64,000 nucleotides of DNA from Methanorbis furvi (GCF_032714615.1 NZ_JAWDKA010000003.1:124001-188000), one strand, 5' to 3'. Numbered from the stretch's first letter, positions 44,374-54,527 are shown. Numbers and translations: made by a program. The notes: generated by a model from the letters alone, not told the origin.

Positions 44374-45234
44374 TTATTCGGATTTGTATAATGCCCTAAT
44401 CACATCACGGTCAAACAACATGCCTGAAAGCCGCATATCATTATCAATGATAGGCATCTGATCCACGCGGCCGCGTTTCATCTTCAGTGCACAGTCGCTG
44501 ATCTCCGCATTATTTGGAACAGAGATGACCTTCGTCACCATCACGTCCTTTACCGGACGGTTGGGGAGCTCCACTTTGGAAACACCGTACGAAATCGTAT
44601 GATTGTCGCGGATACTCTCCCAGGTCCACTCATCATCATCAGTTCCTGTGGAGAAGTCGCTCGTCTGCACATCATCCTCAATTCTGGAACAGCGGATAAG
44701 ATCGCGCTCTGAGATGATACCGGTCAGCTTGTTCTCAGAGTTCAGAATCGGCATTGCATCAACTTTTGCAAGCTCCATGATTCTTCCAACAACCGGCAGC
44801 GGGGTCTCTTCCCAGATTGCAAACGTCTCACTGCTGACAAAATTCTCCCGAATTTCGCGCTTGTCGTTCAGTTTTGCAACTGCACTCACGAGGTCAGAAA
44901 CGCTCAGCAGACCGACCAGGCGGTTGCCGTCAACCACCGGAAGACGACGGATATTTAAATCGGTCATGATCTGGGCTGCCTCAGCAAGCGTAGCTTCGGG
45001 TCGGATGGTCAGAGGCTGTGAACTCATCAGAAGTGCCACCTGGGTCTCCTCCGCATTATGGAGAATATCCTTTCTGGTAACAATTCCAAGAAGCTGATCC
45101 CCTTTCACAACAGGCACGCCGGAAATACCGGTACGTTTCAGAATGCGCAGAACATCATCACGGCTCGATGGAATCTCCACTGTCACGACGTCCTTGGTCA
45201 TATAGTCTTTCGCTAGCATTTCTTCAGTTGTCAT
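44374..45234 (-). CDS. CBS-domain protein with four CBS motifs
   Basis: This is a soluble protein of about 286 residues made of two Bateman modules (four CBS motifs), recognised by GISGVPVVKGDQLLGIVTRKD, RRLPVVDGNRLVGLLSVSD and later DAMPILNSENKLTGIISERD and QMPIIDND. Such pairs bind adenine nucleotides and act as sensors. There is no attached effector domain. GGAGG lies three bases before ATG 45237 and six before ATG 45234; the latter spacing is better. The long upstream gap suggests its own promoter. Confidence 0.88.
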   Translation of the reverse strand: MTTEEMLAKDYMTKDVVTVEIPSSRDDVLRILKRTGISGVPVVKGDQLLGIVTRKDILHNAEETQVALLMSSQPLTIRPEATLAEAAQIMTDLNIRRLPVVDGNRLVGLLSVSDLVSAVAKLNDKREIRENFVSSETFAIWEETPLPVVGRIMELAKVDAMPILNSENKLTGIISERDLIRCSRIEDDVQTSDFSTGTDDDEWTWESIRDNHTISYGVSKVELPNRPVKDVMVTKVISVPNNAEISDCALKMKRGRVDQMPIIDNDMRLSGMLFDRDVIRALYKSE

Positions 45235-45237
45235 CAT

Positions 45238-45558
45238 ACACCTCCCTGTCTTTTAGGAAAATATTCATCTGTGCTATTGGCAGTACACTTCCCCGGTGGA
45301 AAAGTTAGAATTACGTTAGGGCTATTCATGTAAAAACCGTTCTATCCGGCATAACCAATGAAGCAGTACGAAAAAAGAGTATGCTCTCCCTATTCAGGTC
45401 AGCATTGACAAAAACACGCCCTATCAGCTATCCGTATCCGGATCTTTGGGACGGTGAGCAAAACAGCTGCGCGCAGAAGAAAATCTCTGAAAAACTTCTG
45501 CTTATCTCTGAAAATTTTAGATGAAGTGATCGGTTCGGTAAAAAAATAATGTGCAGAT
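45238..45558. other. Intergenic, no gene seen
   Basis: This gap of 321 bases separates the universal stress protein gene from the CBS gene, both on the minus strand. The CBS promoter should lie at its left end, and the stress-protein transcript runs away from it. No palindromic repeat, tRNA or credible short gene is seen. Confidence 0.5.
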
Positions 45559-45987
45559 TCAGGTCCGCACGATCATGACATTGGTCTTGCCGTAGTTGAC
45601 CACATAGGTGGAGACGCTGCCGAGCAGCAGGCGGTCAAGTTTGGATTTGCCAAGGGATCCGATGATGATTAAGTCAGCACCGATTTTTTCTGCTGTGTCA
45701 AGGATTGTGTCGCCCGCGTGCCCAGCTTCAATATGTGGTTCGACGGTGATGCTCTTTTTCTTTGCGTCCTCAACCAGCTCGGCAATAACTTCATGACCTT
45801 CCTTTTCGAATCTCTCGTAAATCAGTTCCCATGTGGTGTCAACCGGGGCGGGGCTGACAATTCCGGATTCAATTACATAGATGACGTGAAGCTCTGCTTT
45901 ATTCTGCTTTGCGATATCGATTCCCCGCGAAAATGCACGGCGGCTGATGTCAGATCCGTCAATTGCTACAAGTATTTTTGAAAACAT
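45559..45987 (-). CDS. Universal stress protein (UspA family)
   Basis: This is a UspA-family protein of 142 residues with an ATP-binding type fold. It opens MFSKILVAIDGSDISRRAF and ends IIGSLGKSKLDRLLLGSVSTYVV, with the G-2x-G-9x-GS pattern of the ATP-binding members. An AGGAGG is placed ahead of the ATG. The next gene, 83 bases upstream, is a paralogue. Confidence 0.93.
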   Translation of the reverse strand: MFSKILVAIDGSDISRRAFSRGIDIAKQNKAELHVIYVIESGIVSPAPVDTTWELIYERFEKEGHEVIAELVEDAKKKSITVEPHIEAGHAGDTILDTAEKIGADLIIIGSLGKSKLDRLLLGSVSTYVVNYGKTNVMIVRT

Positions 45988-46070
45988 GACTTGAATTCCT
46001 CCTGTTTGTCGTTATGTTACATATCAGCTTCAAACTTAAAAAGAGTTTGGAGCCGGCAGAACGCTTTTTG

Positions 46071-46487
46071 TCAGTTGCGAATGACGATGATGTTTCTTTT
46101 GCTGTACTGCGTCACATATGAAGAGACGCTGCCGAGCAGCAGGCGGTCAAGATGGGATTTGCCGAGTGATCCTATGACGATCAGGTCGGACTCGATCTCG
46201 TCGGCGATGGTGACGATGCGGTCTCCCGGATGGCCGGATACCAGATGCGGTATGAACTTCAGGTCTGCTTCTTTGGCGAGTACCTCAATTTCGTCCAACA
46301 GTGTTTTTGCATCCGACTCAGATTTTGTCTGGTTGGCAGGGCTTTCGTCTTTCCATAGGTGCGGGGTGTTTACAACCACAACCGCGTGGAGTTCTGCAGA
46401 GTCCTCTTTTGCAAACTCCATAGCCCGGGTAAATGCCAGACGGCTGATCTCCGAGCCGTCCAGCGCCACAAGTATTTTGGAAAACAT
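46071..46487 (-). CDS. Universal stress protein (UspA family), paralogue
   Basis: This is a 138-residue paralogue of the preceding gene. It has the same start (MFSKILVALDGSEISRLAF) and C-terminal ATP-binding segment (VIGSLGKSHLDRLLLGSVS). The two are tandem on the same strand with 83 bases between them, and may have arisen by duplication. Confidence 0.93.
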   Translation of the reverse strand: MFSKILVALDGSEISRLAFTRAMEFAKEDSAELHAVVVVNTPHLWKDESPANQTKSESDAKTLLDEIEVLAKEADLKFIPHLVSGHPGDRIVTIADEIESDLIVIGSLGKSHLDRLLLGSVSSYVTQYSKRNIIVIRN

Positions 46488-46580
46488 AATTATTTTACTC
46501 TCGTGTTGAAAGGATAAATAATTCTCGGATTAGGCGATGTCGTATTTTTATTCCTTAATTGCCTGTGGATAAATTTCTGA

Positions 46581-46769
46581 GCCTCCCACGGAACGCATGC
46601 CTTCGGCCCGCTTACCGCTTCGTGGGAAAACACGGAGTACACGGAAATATTGACGAAAAAAGATCACGGAGCAGACGTGAACAACACGGAATTTAAATTC
46701 GATAGGAGTGATGCAGAGTGACCACATTCAAAAAATATTTCCGTGATGTTTCGCCTTTCCGTGGGCAAC
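46581..46769. repeat. Family A dispersed repeat with GCATGCC module
   Basis: This starts GCCTCCCACGGAACGCATGCC, followed by TTCGGCCCGCTTACCGCTTCG. It then has ACACGGAGTACACGG and ATCACGGAGCAGACGTGAAC. It ends TTTCCGTGGGCAAC. The mirror of the core is weak, so this copy is degenerate. It occupies part of the 373-base gap between the stress-protein gene and TBP; the rest of the gap holds no gene. Confidence 0.75.
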
Positions 46770-46860
46770 TGAACATAATAGACAGAACAAAAAAGATTAG
46801 GGATTTGTGATGAAACAAACCAGATGGAATCGGACCGCCTCACAGGGAGGCTGACCCGGA

Positions 46861-47427
46861 TTATTTTTGCTCTTTTAAGATATTTTCCAGACGTTCCTCG
46901 AGGAAATCAAGACCGCGGCGGACATCATCAAGATTTTTTCCGCCGGTCAGAATGATCTTTCCTGACGAGAACAGGAGGGCAACAATCTTCGGATCCTTAA
47001 TCCGGTAGACAAGGCCCGGGAACTGTTCCGGCTCGTACTCGATAGCCTCAAGGGACAGCGTTGCAACCACGCGATTCAGATTGATAAACTTCCCGATATC
47101 GTACGAACAGACAATGTTCGTCACCGCAACCTTTGGAACATCAAGCGTTTTCACGCCTGCCTCTTTCAGAGACTTCAGAATGATCTCAAGACCATCCTGA
47201 AGCGCGGACTCGTTTCTGATACCGGTAAGCACAACTTTTCCTGAGGAGAAGATCAGCGACGCCATTCTCGGCTCATCAATGCGGTACACCGCGCCCGGGA
47301 ACCGTTTCGTATTGAGTTCGCACCCGTCAATTTTCTCGGCAATATCTGCCAGGTTAATCTCATCTGCGATTACGCCGGACGCAACAATATTTTCGATCTT
47401 CAGCGAATCGTATGTTTTCCCATCCAT
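46861..47427 (-). CDS. tbp: TATA-box-binding protein
   Basis: This is an archaeal TBP of 188 residues that binds TATA boxes and recruits TFB. The two direct repeats of the fold are clear: each has FPGAVYRI or FPGLVYRI, then an ALIFSSGKVVLTG-type segment (in two variants) and a helical tail. The start MDGKTYDSLKIENI is normal. A TATA-like AAGTATTATGCTT lies upstream. The gene is divergent from the acyl-CoA synthetase gene. Confidence 0.96.
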   Translation of the reverse strand: MDGKTYDSLKIENIVASGVIADEINLADIAEKIDGCELNTKRFPGAVYRIDEPRMASLIFSSGKVVLTGIRNESALQDGLEIILKSLKEAGVKTLDVPKVAVTNIVCSYDIGKFINLNRVVATLSLEAIEYEPEQFPGLVYRIKDPKIVALLFSSGKIILTGGKNLDDVRRGLDFLEERLENILKEQK

Positions 47428-47540
47428 CTTTATTTATTACGAGAGATACAAGCATAATACTTCGCGTCAATCACCCGCGGACAACGCCTCGCGGACGAGT
47501 TTAATATCTCAGTGCACCCTATAAATTATGGACATAAATC

Positions 47541-49247
47541 ATGACAGAAACGCAGGACACCCCAAAGATTGGGGGAAATATTGGCGATTATGACGAAACG
47601 TATCGAACGTTTTCGATTGACGTGCCAAAACACTATAACTTCGCGTTTGATGTGGTTGATGCCTGGGCAAAAAAGGATCGCAACCACTTGGCAATGATCT
47701 GGGTGAACCAGGCAGGGGTGGAGAAAAAGTTCACCTTCTGGGACATGATGATCCATTCAAACGAAGCAGCAAATATACTGATGAAGTTCGGTATCCAGAA
47801 AGGGGACCGGGTTCTTCTCATGCTGCCGCGTGTCCCTGAGTGGTGGTTTTTGGTCCTCGGCATTATGAAGCTCGGAGCGGTTTTCTGTCCGTCTCCCCAC
47901 ATGCTGACGGTGAAGGATATTGCGTACCGGACTCGGGTGGGTAACTTTAAGATGGTTATCACCGACAGCGAGAATATGGCAAAGGTCGACGAGGTTGCAG
48001 CAGACTGTCCGCATCTTCAGCTCCGCATGATTGTGGATGATAAACCGGGCGAGCGTCTGCAGACGCCGTGGATCGGTTACCAGAATGAACTGCTCTATCC
48101 TGCCCCGGTGACGACGACTCTTGTCAGCAGTGCAGGCCGCAGGATTCATGCAGCAGACCCGATGCTGATCTACTTCACTTCCGGTACAACAAAGGATCCG
48201 AAAATGGTTCTGCATGACTACGGCCACCCGCTCGGCCAGACTGTTACTGCCAAGTTCTGGCATGATTTAACCGAGTATGATGTGCACTTCACGGTCTCGG
48301 ACACCGGATGGGCAAAGTGCGGCTGGGGTAAGATCTATGGCCAGTGGATCTGCGGTGCCTGTATTTTTGTCTACGATTACCGGGCGAAGTTCCATGCAAC
48401 TGAGCTTCTGCCGCTTATTGAGCGGTATGGTATCACGTCGTTTTGTGCGCCGCCGACGATTTACCGGATGCTGATTATTGCGGATCTGAAGAAGTTCTCG
48501 TTCAAGGAGCTTCGGACCTGTACGAGTGCGGGCGAGCCGCTGAATCCTGAGGTTATCCGTATCTGGAAGGAGGGGACCGGTCTTACTATCCGCGAGGGGT
48601 ATGGTCAGACCGAGACCTGCTGCTGTGTTGCGACGCTGCCCGGAATGGAAGTGAAACAGGGTTCGATGGGCAAGCCGGTTCCGGGCTGGCATGTTCAGCT
48701 GCATGATGATGAGGGCAAGGAGGTTCCGCAAGGAGAGACCGGCAGGATTGCGATCTCTTTGAATCCAAGGCCGGCAGGTCTTATCCGCGAGTATGTGGAT
48801 AATCCTGAAGAGAATGCGGCGATGTTTGTGAACGGCTGGTATTATACCGGTGACAAGGCATATCTTGATGATGACGGTTACTTCTGGTTTGTCGGCAGGA
48901 ATGATGATGTGATCAAGAGCTCTGGCTACCGCATCAGTCCGTTCGAGGTTGAATCCACGCTTCTTGAGCATCCGTCGGTGAAGGAGAGCGCTGTGGTCGG
49001 CAGCCCGGACTCTATCCGCGGTATGGTGATTAAGGCGTTCATCGTTTTGCACGAGGGATACAAGCCTTCGGAGAAGTTGGTGAAGGATATTCAGGAGTAT
49101 GTAAAACGAACAACCGCACCATACAAATATCCGCGGCTGATCGAATTTGTTCCTGAACTTCCAAAGACGATCTCCGGTAAGATCAAGCGGGCGGAGCTGC
49201 GCAATCAGGAGATGAAGCGGTTCGAGGAAGAAAACGGCGACAGCTGA
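47541..49247 (+). CDS. Acyl-CoA synthetase, AMP-forming (medium-chain/acetyl-CoA type)
   Basis: This is an adenylate-forming enzyme of 568 residues, turning a carboxylic acid, ATP and CoA into acyl-CoA. The phosphate loop YFTSGTTKDPKMV is near residue 215, then YGQTETCC (A5), GWYYTGDKAYLD and GRNDDVIKSSGYRISPFEVE, and the catalytic lysine region TISGKIKRAELR near 550. It is closer to medium-chain synthetases than to classical acetyl-CoA synthetase, so the acid used is uncertain. ATG 47541 has a TATA-like CCTATAAATTA 14-22 bases before it. Confidence 0.9.
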   Translation: MTETQDTPKIGGNIGDYDETYRTFSIDVPKHYNFAFDVVDAWAKKDRNHLAMIWVNQAGVEKKFTFWDMMIHSNEAANILMKFGIQKGDRVLLMLPRVPEWWFLVLGIMKLGAVFCPSPHMLTVKDIAYRTRVGNFKMVITDSENMAKVDEVAADCPHLQLRMIVDDKPGERLQTPWIGYQNELLYPAPVTTTLVSSAGRRIHAADPMLIYFTSGTTKDPKMVLHDYGHPLGQTVTAKFWHDLTEYDVHFTVSDTGWAKCGWGKIYGQWICGACIFVYDYRAKFHATELLPLIERYGITSFCAPPTIYRMLIIADLKKFSFKELRTCTSAGEPLNPEVIRIWKEGTGLTIREGYGQTETCCCVATLPGMEVKQGSMGKPVPGWHVQLHDDEGKEVPQGETGRIAISLNPRPAGLIREYVDNPEENAAMFVNGWYYTGDKAYLDDDGYFWFVGRNDDVIKSSGYRISPFEVESTLLEHPSVKESAVVGSPDSIRGMVIKAFIVLHEGYKPSEKLVKDIQEYVKRTTAPYKYPRLIEFVPELPKTISGKIKRAELRNQEMKRFEEENGDS

Positions 49248-49358
49248 TCTCCTTCGGCAGGGATTTTTCCCAGCTACTTTTTTTGTGAACTCTTCGTGGA
49301 TGTTCACGCAGATTTTCGTTGGATAAGAGAGTCGTGTGAAAAAATTCACAAAAAAAGA

Positions 49359-49943
49359 TCAGAGTGTCCCTTTCGTACTCGGGACATCATCGCGGCCCGG
49401 AACAATTGCAAGGCTCTCACCCAAAGCAACGCCGAACGCCTTAAAGATCGCCTCGCACTTGTGGTGATCATTCACGCCGGAAAAGATCACATGCGCAGTA
49501 ATGCCTGCATGCACACAGAGACTGTAGAAGAAATGCTCGAACAGATCATTCTGGATACCGCCCGTAACAATTCCTGTGAATGCACCATCCATCACCAGAT
49601 ACCCGCGTCCGGAAACATCAATCGCCACAGTCGCCCGCGACTCATCCATTGGAATAATCGCATGCGAAAACCGCTTGATACCGCGCCCCTCGCCGACCGA
49701 CTGACAAACTGCCTTTCCAAGGACAATGCCGATATCCTCAATCGTGTGATGGCAGTCCACATCTAGATCGCCTTTCGCCGAAACCTTCAGGGAAAAACCG
49801 CCGTGGCGGGCGAACGCATTCAGCATATGATCCAAAAATGCAAGACCGGTATCAATCGTAATCTCACCTGAAACATCAGGATCAAACATCAGATCAATTG
49901 CGGTCTCTTTTGTAACACGGGAAAACTCAGCTCTTCTTGTCAT
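49359..49943 (-). CDS. hisB: Imidazoleglycerol-phosphate dehydratase
   Basis: This is HisB (194 residues), converting imidazole glycerol phosphate to imidazole acetol phosphate in histidine synthesis. Metal-binding motifs [10 protein letters not shown] and [10 protein letters not shown] are intact, as is [13 protein letters not shown]. The ATG overlaps the hisA stop by four bases. It is the last gene of mat-hisG-hisA-hisB. Confidence 0.95.
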   Translation of the reverse strand: MTRRAEFSRVTKETAIDLMFDPDVSGEITIDTGLAFLDHMLNAFARHGGFSLKVSAKGDLDVDCHHTIEDIGIVLGKAVCQSVGEGRGIKRFSHAIIPMDESRATVAIDVSGRGYLVMDGAFTGIVTGGIQNDLFEHFFYSLCVHAGITAHVIFSGVNDHHKCEAIFKAFGVALGESLAIVPGRDDVPSTKGTL

Positions 49944-50653
49944 ACCTCTGCCTCCTTCAGCGCGTCCTGCAGACTGATTTTGCCGCTGTAAAGCGACGAC
50001 CCGAGCACGCAGCCAAAAGCGCCGAAACTTTTCAGCGCCAAAACATCAGCAGTCGAACTCACACCGCCGGCAACAACCACCGGAACAGACACCGCATCAA
50101 TCAGAGCCTTCACCGGCTCTGCCGCAATACCTGCCTGCAGACCCTCCACATCCACATTCGTGTACAAAAGAGAGCCTGCACCAAGCTGCTCAAACAGCTG
50201 TGCCCACTCGATATAGTCGCCAGCCGTCTCCTGCCAGCCGGAAACCGCAATCTCACCGGCACGTGCATCAACGCCTGCCATAATCCGGTCAGAGCCGAAC
50301 TCCTTTGCAAGAGCCGAGATCGACTGCGGCTCTTTGGTGGCAAACGTGCTCACAATAATCCGGTCAACACCTGCATCCAGCCAGCCGCGGGCATCCGCAA
50401 TACTACGGATGCCGCCGCCGACCTGCACAAACACATCAGTCTCAGAAACAACCTCACGGATAACCCGGGCATTTTCTGAAGACGCCGAGAACGCACCATC
50501 AAGATTCACCACATGGAGATTTTTTGCTCCAAGACTGATCCATTTTTTTGCGTTCTCAAGAGGAGTTCCGTATACTGTCGCCGTAGACCGCTCACCCTGC
50601 ACCAACTGAACGCACATACCGCGCAGAACATCAACTGCAGGGAAAATTTCCAT
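49940..50653 (-). CDS. hisA: HisA: ProFAR isomerase
   Basis: This is the ProFAR isomerase of histidine synthesis, 237 residues, a TIM barrel. It begins with [18 protein letters not shown], with a catalytic aspartate in AVDV. Phosphate-binding [11 protein letters not shown] and [12 protein letters not shown] are present. The ATG directly follows the hisG stop and the end overlaps hisB as ATGA. Confidence 0.95.
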   Translation of the reverse strand: MEIFPAVDVLRGMCVQLVQGERSTATVYGTPLENAKKWISLGAKNLHVVNLDGAFSASSENARVIREVVSETDVFVQVGGGIRSIADARGWLDAGVDRIIVSTFATKEPQSISALAKEFGSDRIMAGVDARAGEIAVSGWQETAGDYIEWAQLFEQLGAGSLLYTNVDVEGLQAGIAAEPVKALIDAVSVPVVVAGGVSSTADVLALKSFGAFGCVLGSSLYSGKISLQDALKEAEV

Positions 50654-51526
50654 CTACCGCACCATCCTCGTAATATCAAGAACCAGAACATCGCGGGCGC
50701 CTGCACGTTTCAGCTGATTGATCAGCTGATACACACGCACATGCGGAACCACCGCATGCACCGCAACCGCGCCGGAACCTGCAATATCCATAATCGTCGG
50801 ACCGCCAAGACCGGGGATCAAACGCCGCACATCATCAAGCTTGGACTTGTCCACATTCAGCATCAGATAACACTGACCCTTTGCCGCAATCACGCTCTCA
50901 AACGCAAGGAGAATCTCCTCAATCTTTTCATGCTTCTCTTTGAGAGATTCATGATTTGCAATAACATTCGTCGTACTGCTGATGATCTCATCAACAATCC
51001 GAAGCTTGTTGATCTCAAGAGTTGTTCCTGACGAGGTCAGATCCACAATCGCGTCCGCAACACCAAGCTGCGGAGCAGCCTCGCATGCGCCGCTGACTTC
51101 AATCAGCGTCACATCAACGCCCGCGTCCGCAAAGTATCTCCGGCAGATACCGGGGAACTCGGTTGCAATCCGCAGACCTGAAAGGTCCTTGACCGACTGT
51201 ACCGGAGACTTTTCTGGAACTGCAAGCACCAGCCGTGCGGATCCGAACTTCAGATCCAGCATGATCGAAACATCAGACCCGCGTTCTGCGACCATGTCAA
51301 TGCCGGTGATGCCGATATCGGCAACACCTTTTGCCACATACTCAGGGATATCGATCGGTCTGACGAACAGCACCTCAATCTGCGGATCAACCGTCTTTGC
51401 GATCAGCTGCCGGGACGCACTCATCTGGATGTGAATGCCGGACCTGTTCATCAGATCATTGATCGGCTCGGCGATCCGTCCCTTGTTCGGGATGGCAAGC
51501 CGGATTTTGGATGACGTTGACATCAT
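50654..51526 (-). CDS. hisG: ATP phosphoribosyltransferase, long form
   Basis: This is the first enzyme of histidine synthesis, long form of 290 residues, including the C-terminal regulatory ACT-like domain. It opens with RLAIPNKGRIAEP and has DIGITGIDMVAERG, GIRIATEFPGICR-like DLSGLRIATEFPG and a C-terminal VVPHVRVYQLINQLKRAGARD. The regulatory domain allows feedback by histidine. It shares one base with the mat stop. Confidence 0.95.
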   Translation of the reverse strand: MMSTSSKIRLAIPNKGRIAEPINDLMNRSGIHIQMSASRQLIAKTVDPQIEVLFVRPIDIPEYVAKGVADIGITGIDMVAERGSDVSIMLDLKFGSARLVLAVPEKSPVQSVKDLSGLRIATEFPGICRRYFADAGVDVTLIEVSGACEAAPQLGVADAIVDLTSSGTTLEINKLRIVDEIISSTTNVIANHESLKEKHEKIEEILLAFESVIAAKGQCYLMLNVDKSKLDDVRRLIPGLGGPTIMDIAGSGAVAVHAVVPHVRVYQLINQLKRAGARDVLVLDITRMVR

Positions 51527-52743
51527 TAGAAGGTCTTTAACTTGCCGTCGATTACCAGGCGGGTGATATCAGAGATGTTTTCGAGGCGGTGGTTTACGAT
51601 CTCCTCAACCTCGGTCTGATACTCCTTGAAGTCGTATCCGCGTTTTGTGATGCACTGCACGCTTGCAACAAGCGGGTAGTCGATCGGGTGACCGATCTGG
51701 GAAAGCAGGCGGACGTACATCTCCTCGATGCCATCAACCTTCTGACATGCCTCGCGGGCAATTTCGGTGGAGAGCAGGTTGTAGATCTTACCGATGTGGT
51801 TGATCGGGTTCTTTCCAGACGTTGCCTCCATCGACATCGGTCTGTTCGGTGTGATCAGACCGTTGCAGCGGTTGCCGCGTCCGACAGATCCGTCGTCGCC
51901 CATCTCGGCAGAAGTACCGTTGACGGTCAGGAACACAGACGTGCTCTTCTTTCTAATGATGTCTGCGGTGTTGATCTCGATCTTTACTTTCCGGTCGGTG
52001 TACTTTCTTGCAACCTGAGTGAAGGACTCTTCCATCTTTGCCTTCATCTCAACATAGTCGGTGATGTCAGAGCAGTAACGGTCGACCATTGCTGCTGCAA
52101 CGGTGATGGTGATCGTGTTGATCTCACGAAGACCCATCAGTTTGATATCATAACCGAGCATCGGATTCTTGGGGCGGAACTCGTTTGCAATGTACTCGTC
52201 AAGGCCGAGAATGATCTGCTCAACCTGAGAGAACGGTGCGTGACCCACACCAAAGGAGGTGTCGTTTGCACGCGGAACAGCGGTGTGACCTTTCTTTGTG
52301 TTGAACACATCACAGAGATCGGTTGAACCGGATCCCATACGACAGTCGACGATGACATCACGGTTCATGTCAAAGGTCGGAATCGTGGTGCTGAGATAGT
52401 CGCGCGCTGCCTCAACGGCAATTGCATCGGTTGCGAAAACATGGTTGCCGAAGTTGCGGGTTGCTCTTCCGGTGAGGAGGAAATAGATCGGTTTTACAAT
52501 TTTTCCGCCGCCGAAGGCAGGGGCAGACTCGCCTGCGACAACTTCGCCCTGATCAGTGTTGTGGTGCAGTACGCCGCCGTCACATTCAGCCATGTACTCC
52601 TTGCAGAGTGCGCGGGAAACAGCTTCTGCAACACCGTCAGCAAGGCTGTCCGGGTGGCCGATGCATTTGCGTTCAACAAGTTCGACTTTCTGTTTTTCAA
52701 TAGGGGTCTGCGAGAGATGCTTGACGCTGATATTTCTCTTCAC
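51526..52743 (-). CDS. mat: S-adenosylmethionine synthetase, archaeal type
   Basis: This is the archaeal-type methionine adenosyltransferase (405 residues), making SAM from methionine and ATP. It shows the family segments [29 protein letters not shown], the GSGSTDL part, and [13 protein letters not shown]. The start is GTG 52743; no ATG fits nearby. It precedes hisG with a one-base overlap, forming an operon of two ATP-using pathways. Confidence 0.95.
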   Translation of the reverse strand: MKRNISVKHLSQTPIEKQKVELVERKCIGHPDSLADGVAEAVSRALCKEYMAECDGGVLHHNTDQGEVVAGESAPAFGGGKIVKPIYFLLTGRATRNFGNHVFATDAIAVEAARDYLSTTIPTFDMNRDVIVDCRMGSGSTDLCDVFNTKKGHTAVPRANDTSFGVGHAPFSQVEQIILGLDEYIANEFRPKNPMLGYDIKLMGLREINTITITVAAAMVDRYCSDITDYVEMKAKMEESFTQVARKYTDRKVKIEINTADIIRKKSTSVFLTVNGTSAEMGDDGSVGRGNRCNGLITPNRPMSMEATSGKNPINHIGKIYNLLSTEIAREACQKVDGIEEMYVRLLSQIGHPIDYPLVASVQCITKRGYDFKEYQTEVEEIVNHRLENISDITRLVIDGKLKTF

Positions 52744-52908
52744 TTTTTAATCACTTCTCAATCATCTGATGTTTAAGTATAAAATAGTATTTTTCAAAAA
52801 ATGAATTATTTTGCTATATTAAGAGTTTGGCCTATAAAGATTTTGGATTTGGGATACAGATGGCGGAAATATATCGGAACATGTCTGAAAAAAGAGAGGA
52901 AAGAGGAT

Positions 52909-53406
52909 TTATTCTTTCTTGGATCCGAGCTGGTGGTCAATGAAGATCAGTGCTTCAGGAGATTTGCCTGCTTTTTCAAGCATATCAACAATATCTCTTA
53001 CGGTTTCCTCCTCTTCCACCTGTTCGGTCACGAACCACTGGAGTTCTGCAGCTGCAGCATAATCCTTTTCGGCAATTGCGGTCTCCATAATTTTGTTGAT
53101 CATGGCAGTGACTTTGATCTCATGACCATAGACTGCTTTGAAGATCTCATACAGATCTTTTGCGTTTGTTACAGGTTTTTCGATTGCATCAAACTTGACG
53201 TCAACACCTTTGCGAATCAGGTAGTCATAGAACTTTGCTGCATGCATCATCTCTTCGCTGGCATGGGTACGGAGCCAGGCTGCCGCACCATTCCACTTCA
53301 TTGCATTCGCGTCAGCGGAAAACTGCAGGTACAGGTATGCAGAGTACATCTCTGCATTGATCTGCTTGAGAATTGCATCGTATACACCGGATTTTTTTAC
53401 TGCCAT
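52909..53406 (-). CDS. ftn: Ferritin
   Basis: This is a 165-residue ferritin. Di-iron ligands fall in INAEMYSAYLYLQF and SEEMMHAAKFYDYL, with QWFVTEQVEEEETV further on. It stores iron as a cage and oxidises Fe(II). The end KAGKSPEALIFIDHQL is typical of archaeal ferritins. The ATG follows AGGAG, and a perfect palindrome lies just upstream. Confidence 0.95.
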   Translation of the reverse strand: MAVKKSGVYDAILKQINAEMYSAYLYLQFSADANAMKWNGAAAWLRTHASEEMMHAAKFYDYLIRKGVDVKFDAIEKPVTNAKDLYEIFKAVYGHEIKVTAMINKIMETAIAEKDYAAAAELQWFVTEQVEEEETVRDIVDMLEKAGKSPEALIFIDHQLGSKKE

Positions 53407-53424
53407 AGTGTTTCATAACTCCTG

Positions 53425-53443
53425 CCGGAATAAAAAATTCCGG
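53425..53443 (-). promoter_or_regulatory. Palindrome upstream of ferritin (candidate operator or leader hairpin)
   Basis: CCGGAAT and ATTCCGG form a perfect 7-base inverted repeat around AAAAA, starting two bases before the AGGAG ribosome site. A TATA-like AGTATATTC lies at about 53457-53465, which would put the transcription start near 53434, inside the palindrome. It could be an operator for a metal-responsive repressor or a hairpin at the 5' end of the message. Confidence 0.6.
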
Positions 53444-53550
53444 TTTTTGGATAGTAGAATATACTTCATGACATGGTATTAAAGTGCGGATGAGGGCAAA
53501 AGGTATCATTTGCGGAAACAGTTTCGATCAAAAAGTGGTGTTGTCTATTA

Positions 53551-53725
53551 AGTCCTGCCTCCCACGGAAGAGCGGAACACACCGAACTCCACAGAAAAAC
53601 ATCACGGACCAAACGTGAACACCACAGAATTCGAAAACAATTCATTTCCGTGATGTTCACGTCTGCTCCGTGATGTTTTTTTTTCGTGAATATTTCTGTG
53701 CGTTCCGTTTTTCCGTGGGCGGAGC
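53551..53725. repeat. Family A dispersed palindromic repeat
   Basis: AGTCCTGCCTCCCACGG at the left faces CCGTGGGCGGAGC at the right. The core halves ATCACGGACCAAACGTGAAC and GTTCACGTCTGCTCCGTGAT mirror each other. It fills the gap between surE and ferritin. Confidence 0.88.
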
Positions 53726-53733
53726 AAAAAAAA

Positions 53734-54525
53734 TTAAAAATTCTGCTCAGAAAGCATCTCACGCAGCTCACTGCATGCAGAGAACGCCGTGTTATCTAAA
53801 GTCAGCGGCGTAATTGAAACGCGATTGTTTCGCAGAGCCGTTACATCCGAATGCGGCTCAGGCATATACACAACATCCCCGTTGATCCAGTAATACGGCT
53901 TGCCGCGCGGATCAATCCGTTTTTCCACATACGTATCAAACAGTCGTGTCCCAAGCGTCGTCACCTCATACCCCTCAACAGCACACGACGGAATATTCAC
54001 ATTTACCAGATGACAGCCTTTCGGCAGACCGGTCGAAAGAAACATTCGCACAATTTTTTCCACAACCTCTTTTGCCTGCGAAAAATCCGTCTCATGACAC
54101 CTTGGATCCGTGAACTTATTTCCCTGATCACTCATCTGCAGAGAAAACGCAATCGAAGGAACCCCCTGATTAGCCGCCTCCATCGCAGCACCAACTGTCC
54201 CCGACGTCGTAATCGACTCATACGAAACATTCTCCCCTAAATTCACACCGCTCACCACCAAATCAGGCTTCAGATCAAGACCATACAGACCAAGCAGCAG
54301 AGCATCCGTCGGCCTTCCCTCAACCGAGTACGCATGCCTGCCGTTAATCATCATCTCATTCATCCGCAGTGGCTCAAAAATCGAAATAGATCTCCCGACA
54401 GCACTCTGCTGAACCGCAGGAGCAACCACCGTCACCTCCGCAAACGAAACCATCGCCTCATACGCAGCCCAGAGGCCGCCCGAGTTCACGCCATCGTCAT
54501 TCGTGAGAAGAATCTTCGGCCGCAT
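53734..54525 (-). CDS. surE: 5'-nucleotidase SurE
   Basis: This is SurE, a divalent-metal nucleoside monophosphate phosphatase, about 263 residues. The metal site ILLTNDDGVNSGG is at the start, with SAVGRSIS and VSGVNLGENVSYESITTSGTVGAA in the middle (given in parts). I choose ATG 54525; a GTG one codon earlier also fits and overlaps the upstream stop by one base. The gene ends just before a family A repeat. Confidence 0.94.
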   Translation of the reverse strand: MRPKILLTNDDGVNSGGLWAAYEAMVSFAEVTVVAPAVQQSAVGRSISIFEPLRMNEMMINGRHAYSVEGRPTDALLLGLYGLDLKPDLVVSGVNLGENVSYESITTSGTVGAAMEAANQGVPSIAFSLQMSDQGNKFTDPRCHETDFSQAKEVVEKIVRMFLSTGLPKGCHLVNVNIPSCAVEGYEVTTLGTRLFDTYVEKRIDPRGKPYYWINGDVVYMPEPHSDVTALRNNRVSITPLTLDNTAFSACSELREMLSEQNF

Positions 54526-54527
54526 CA

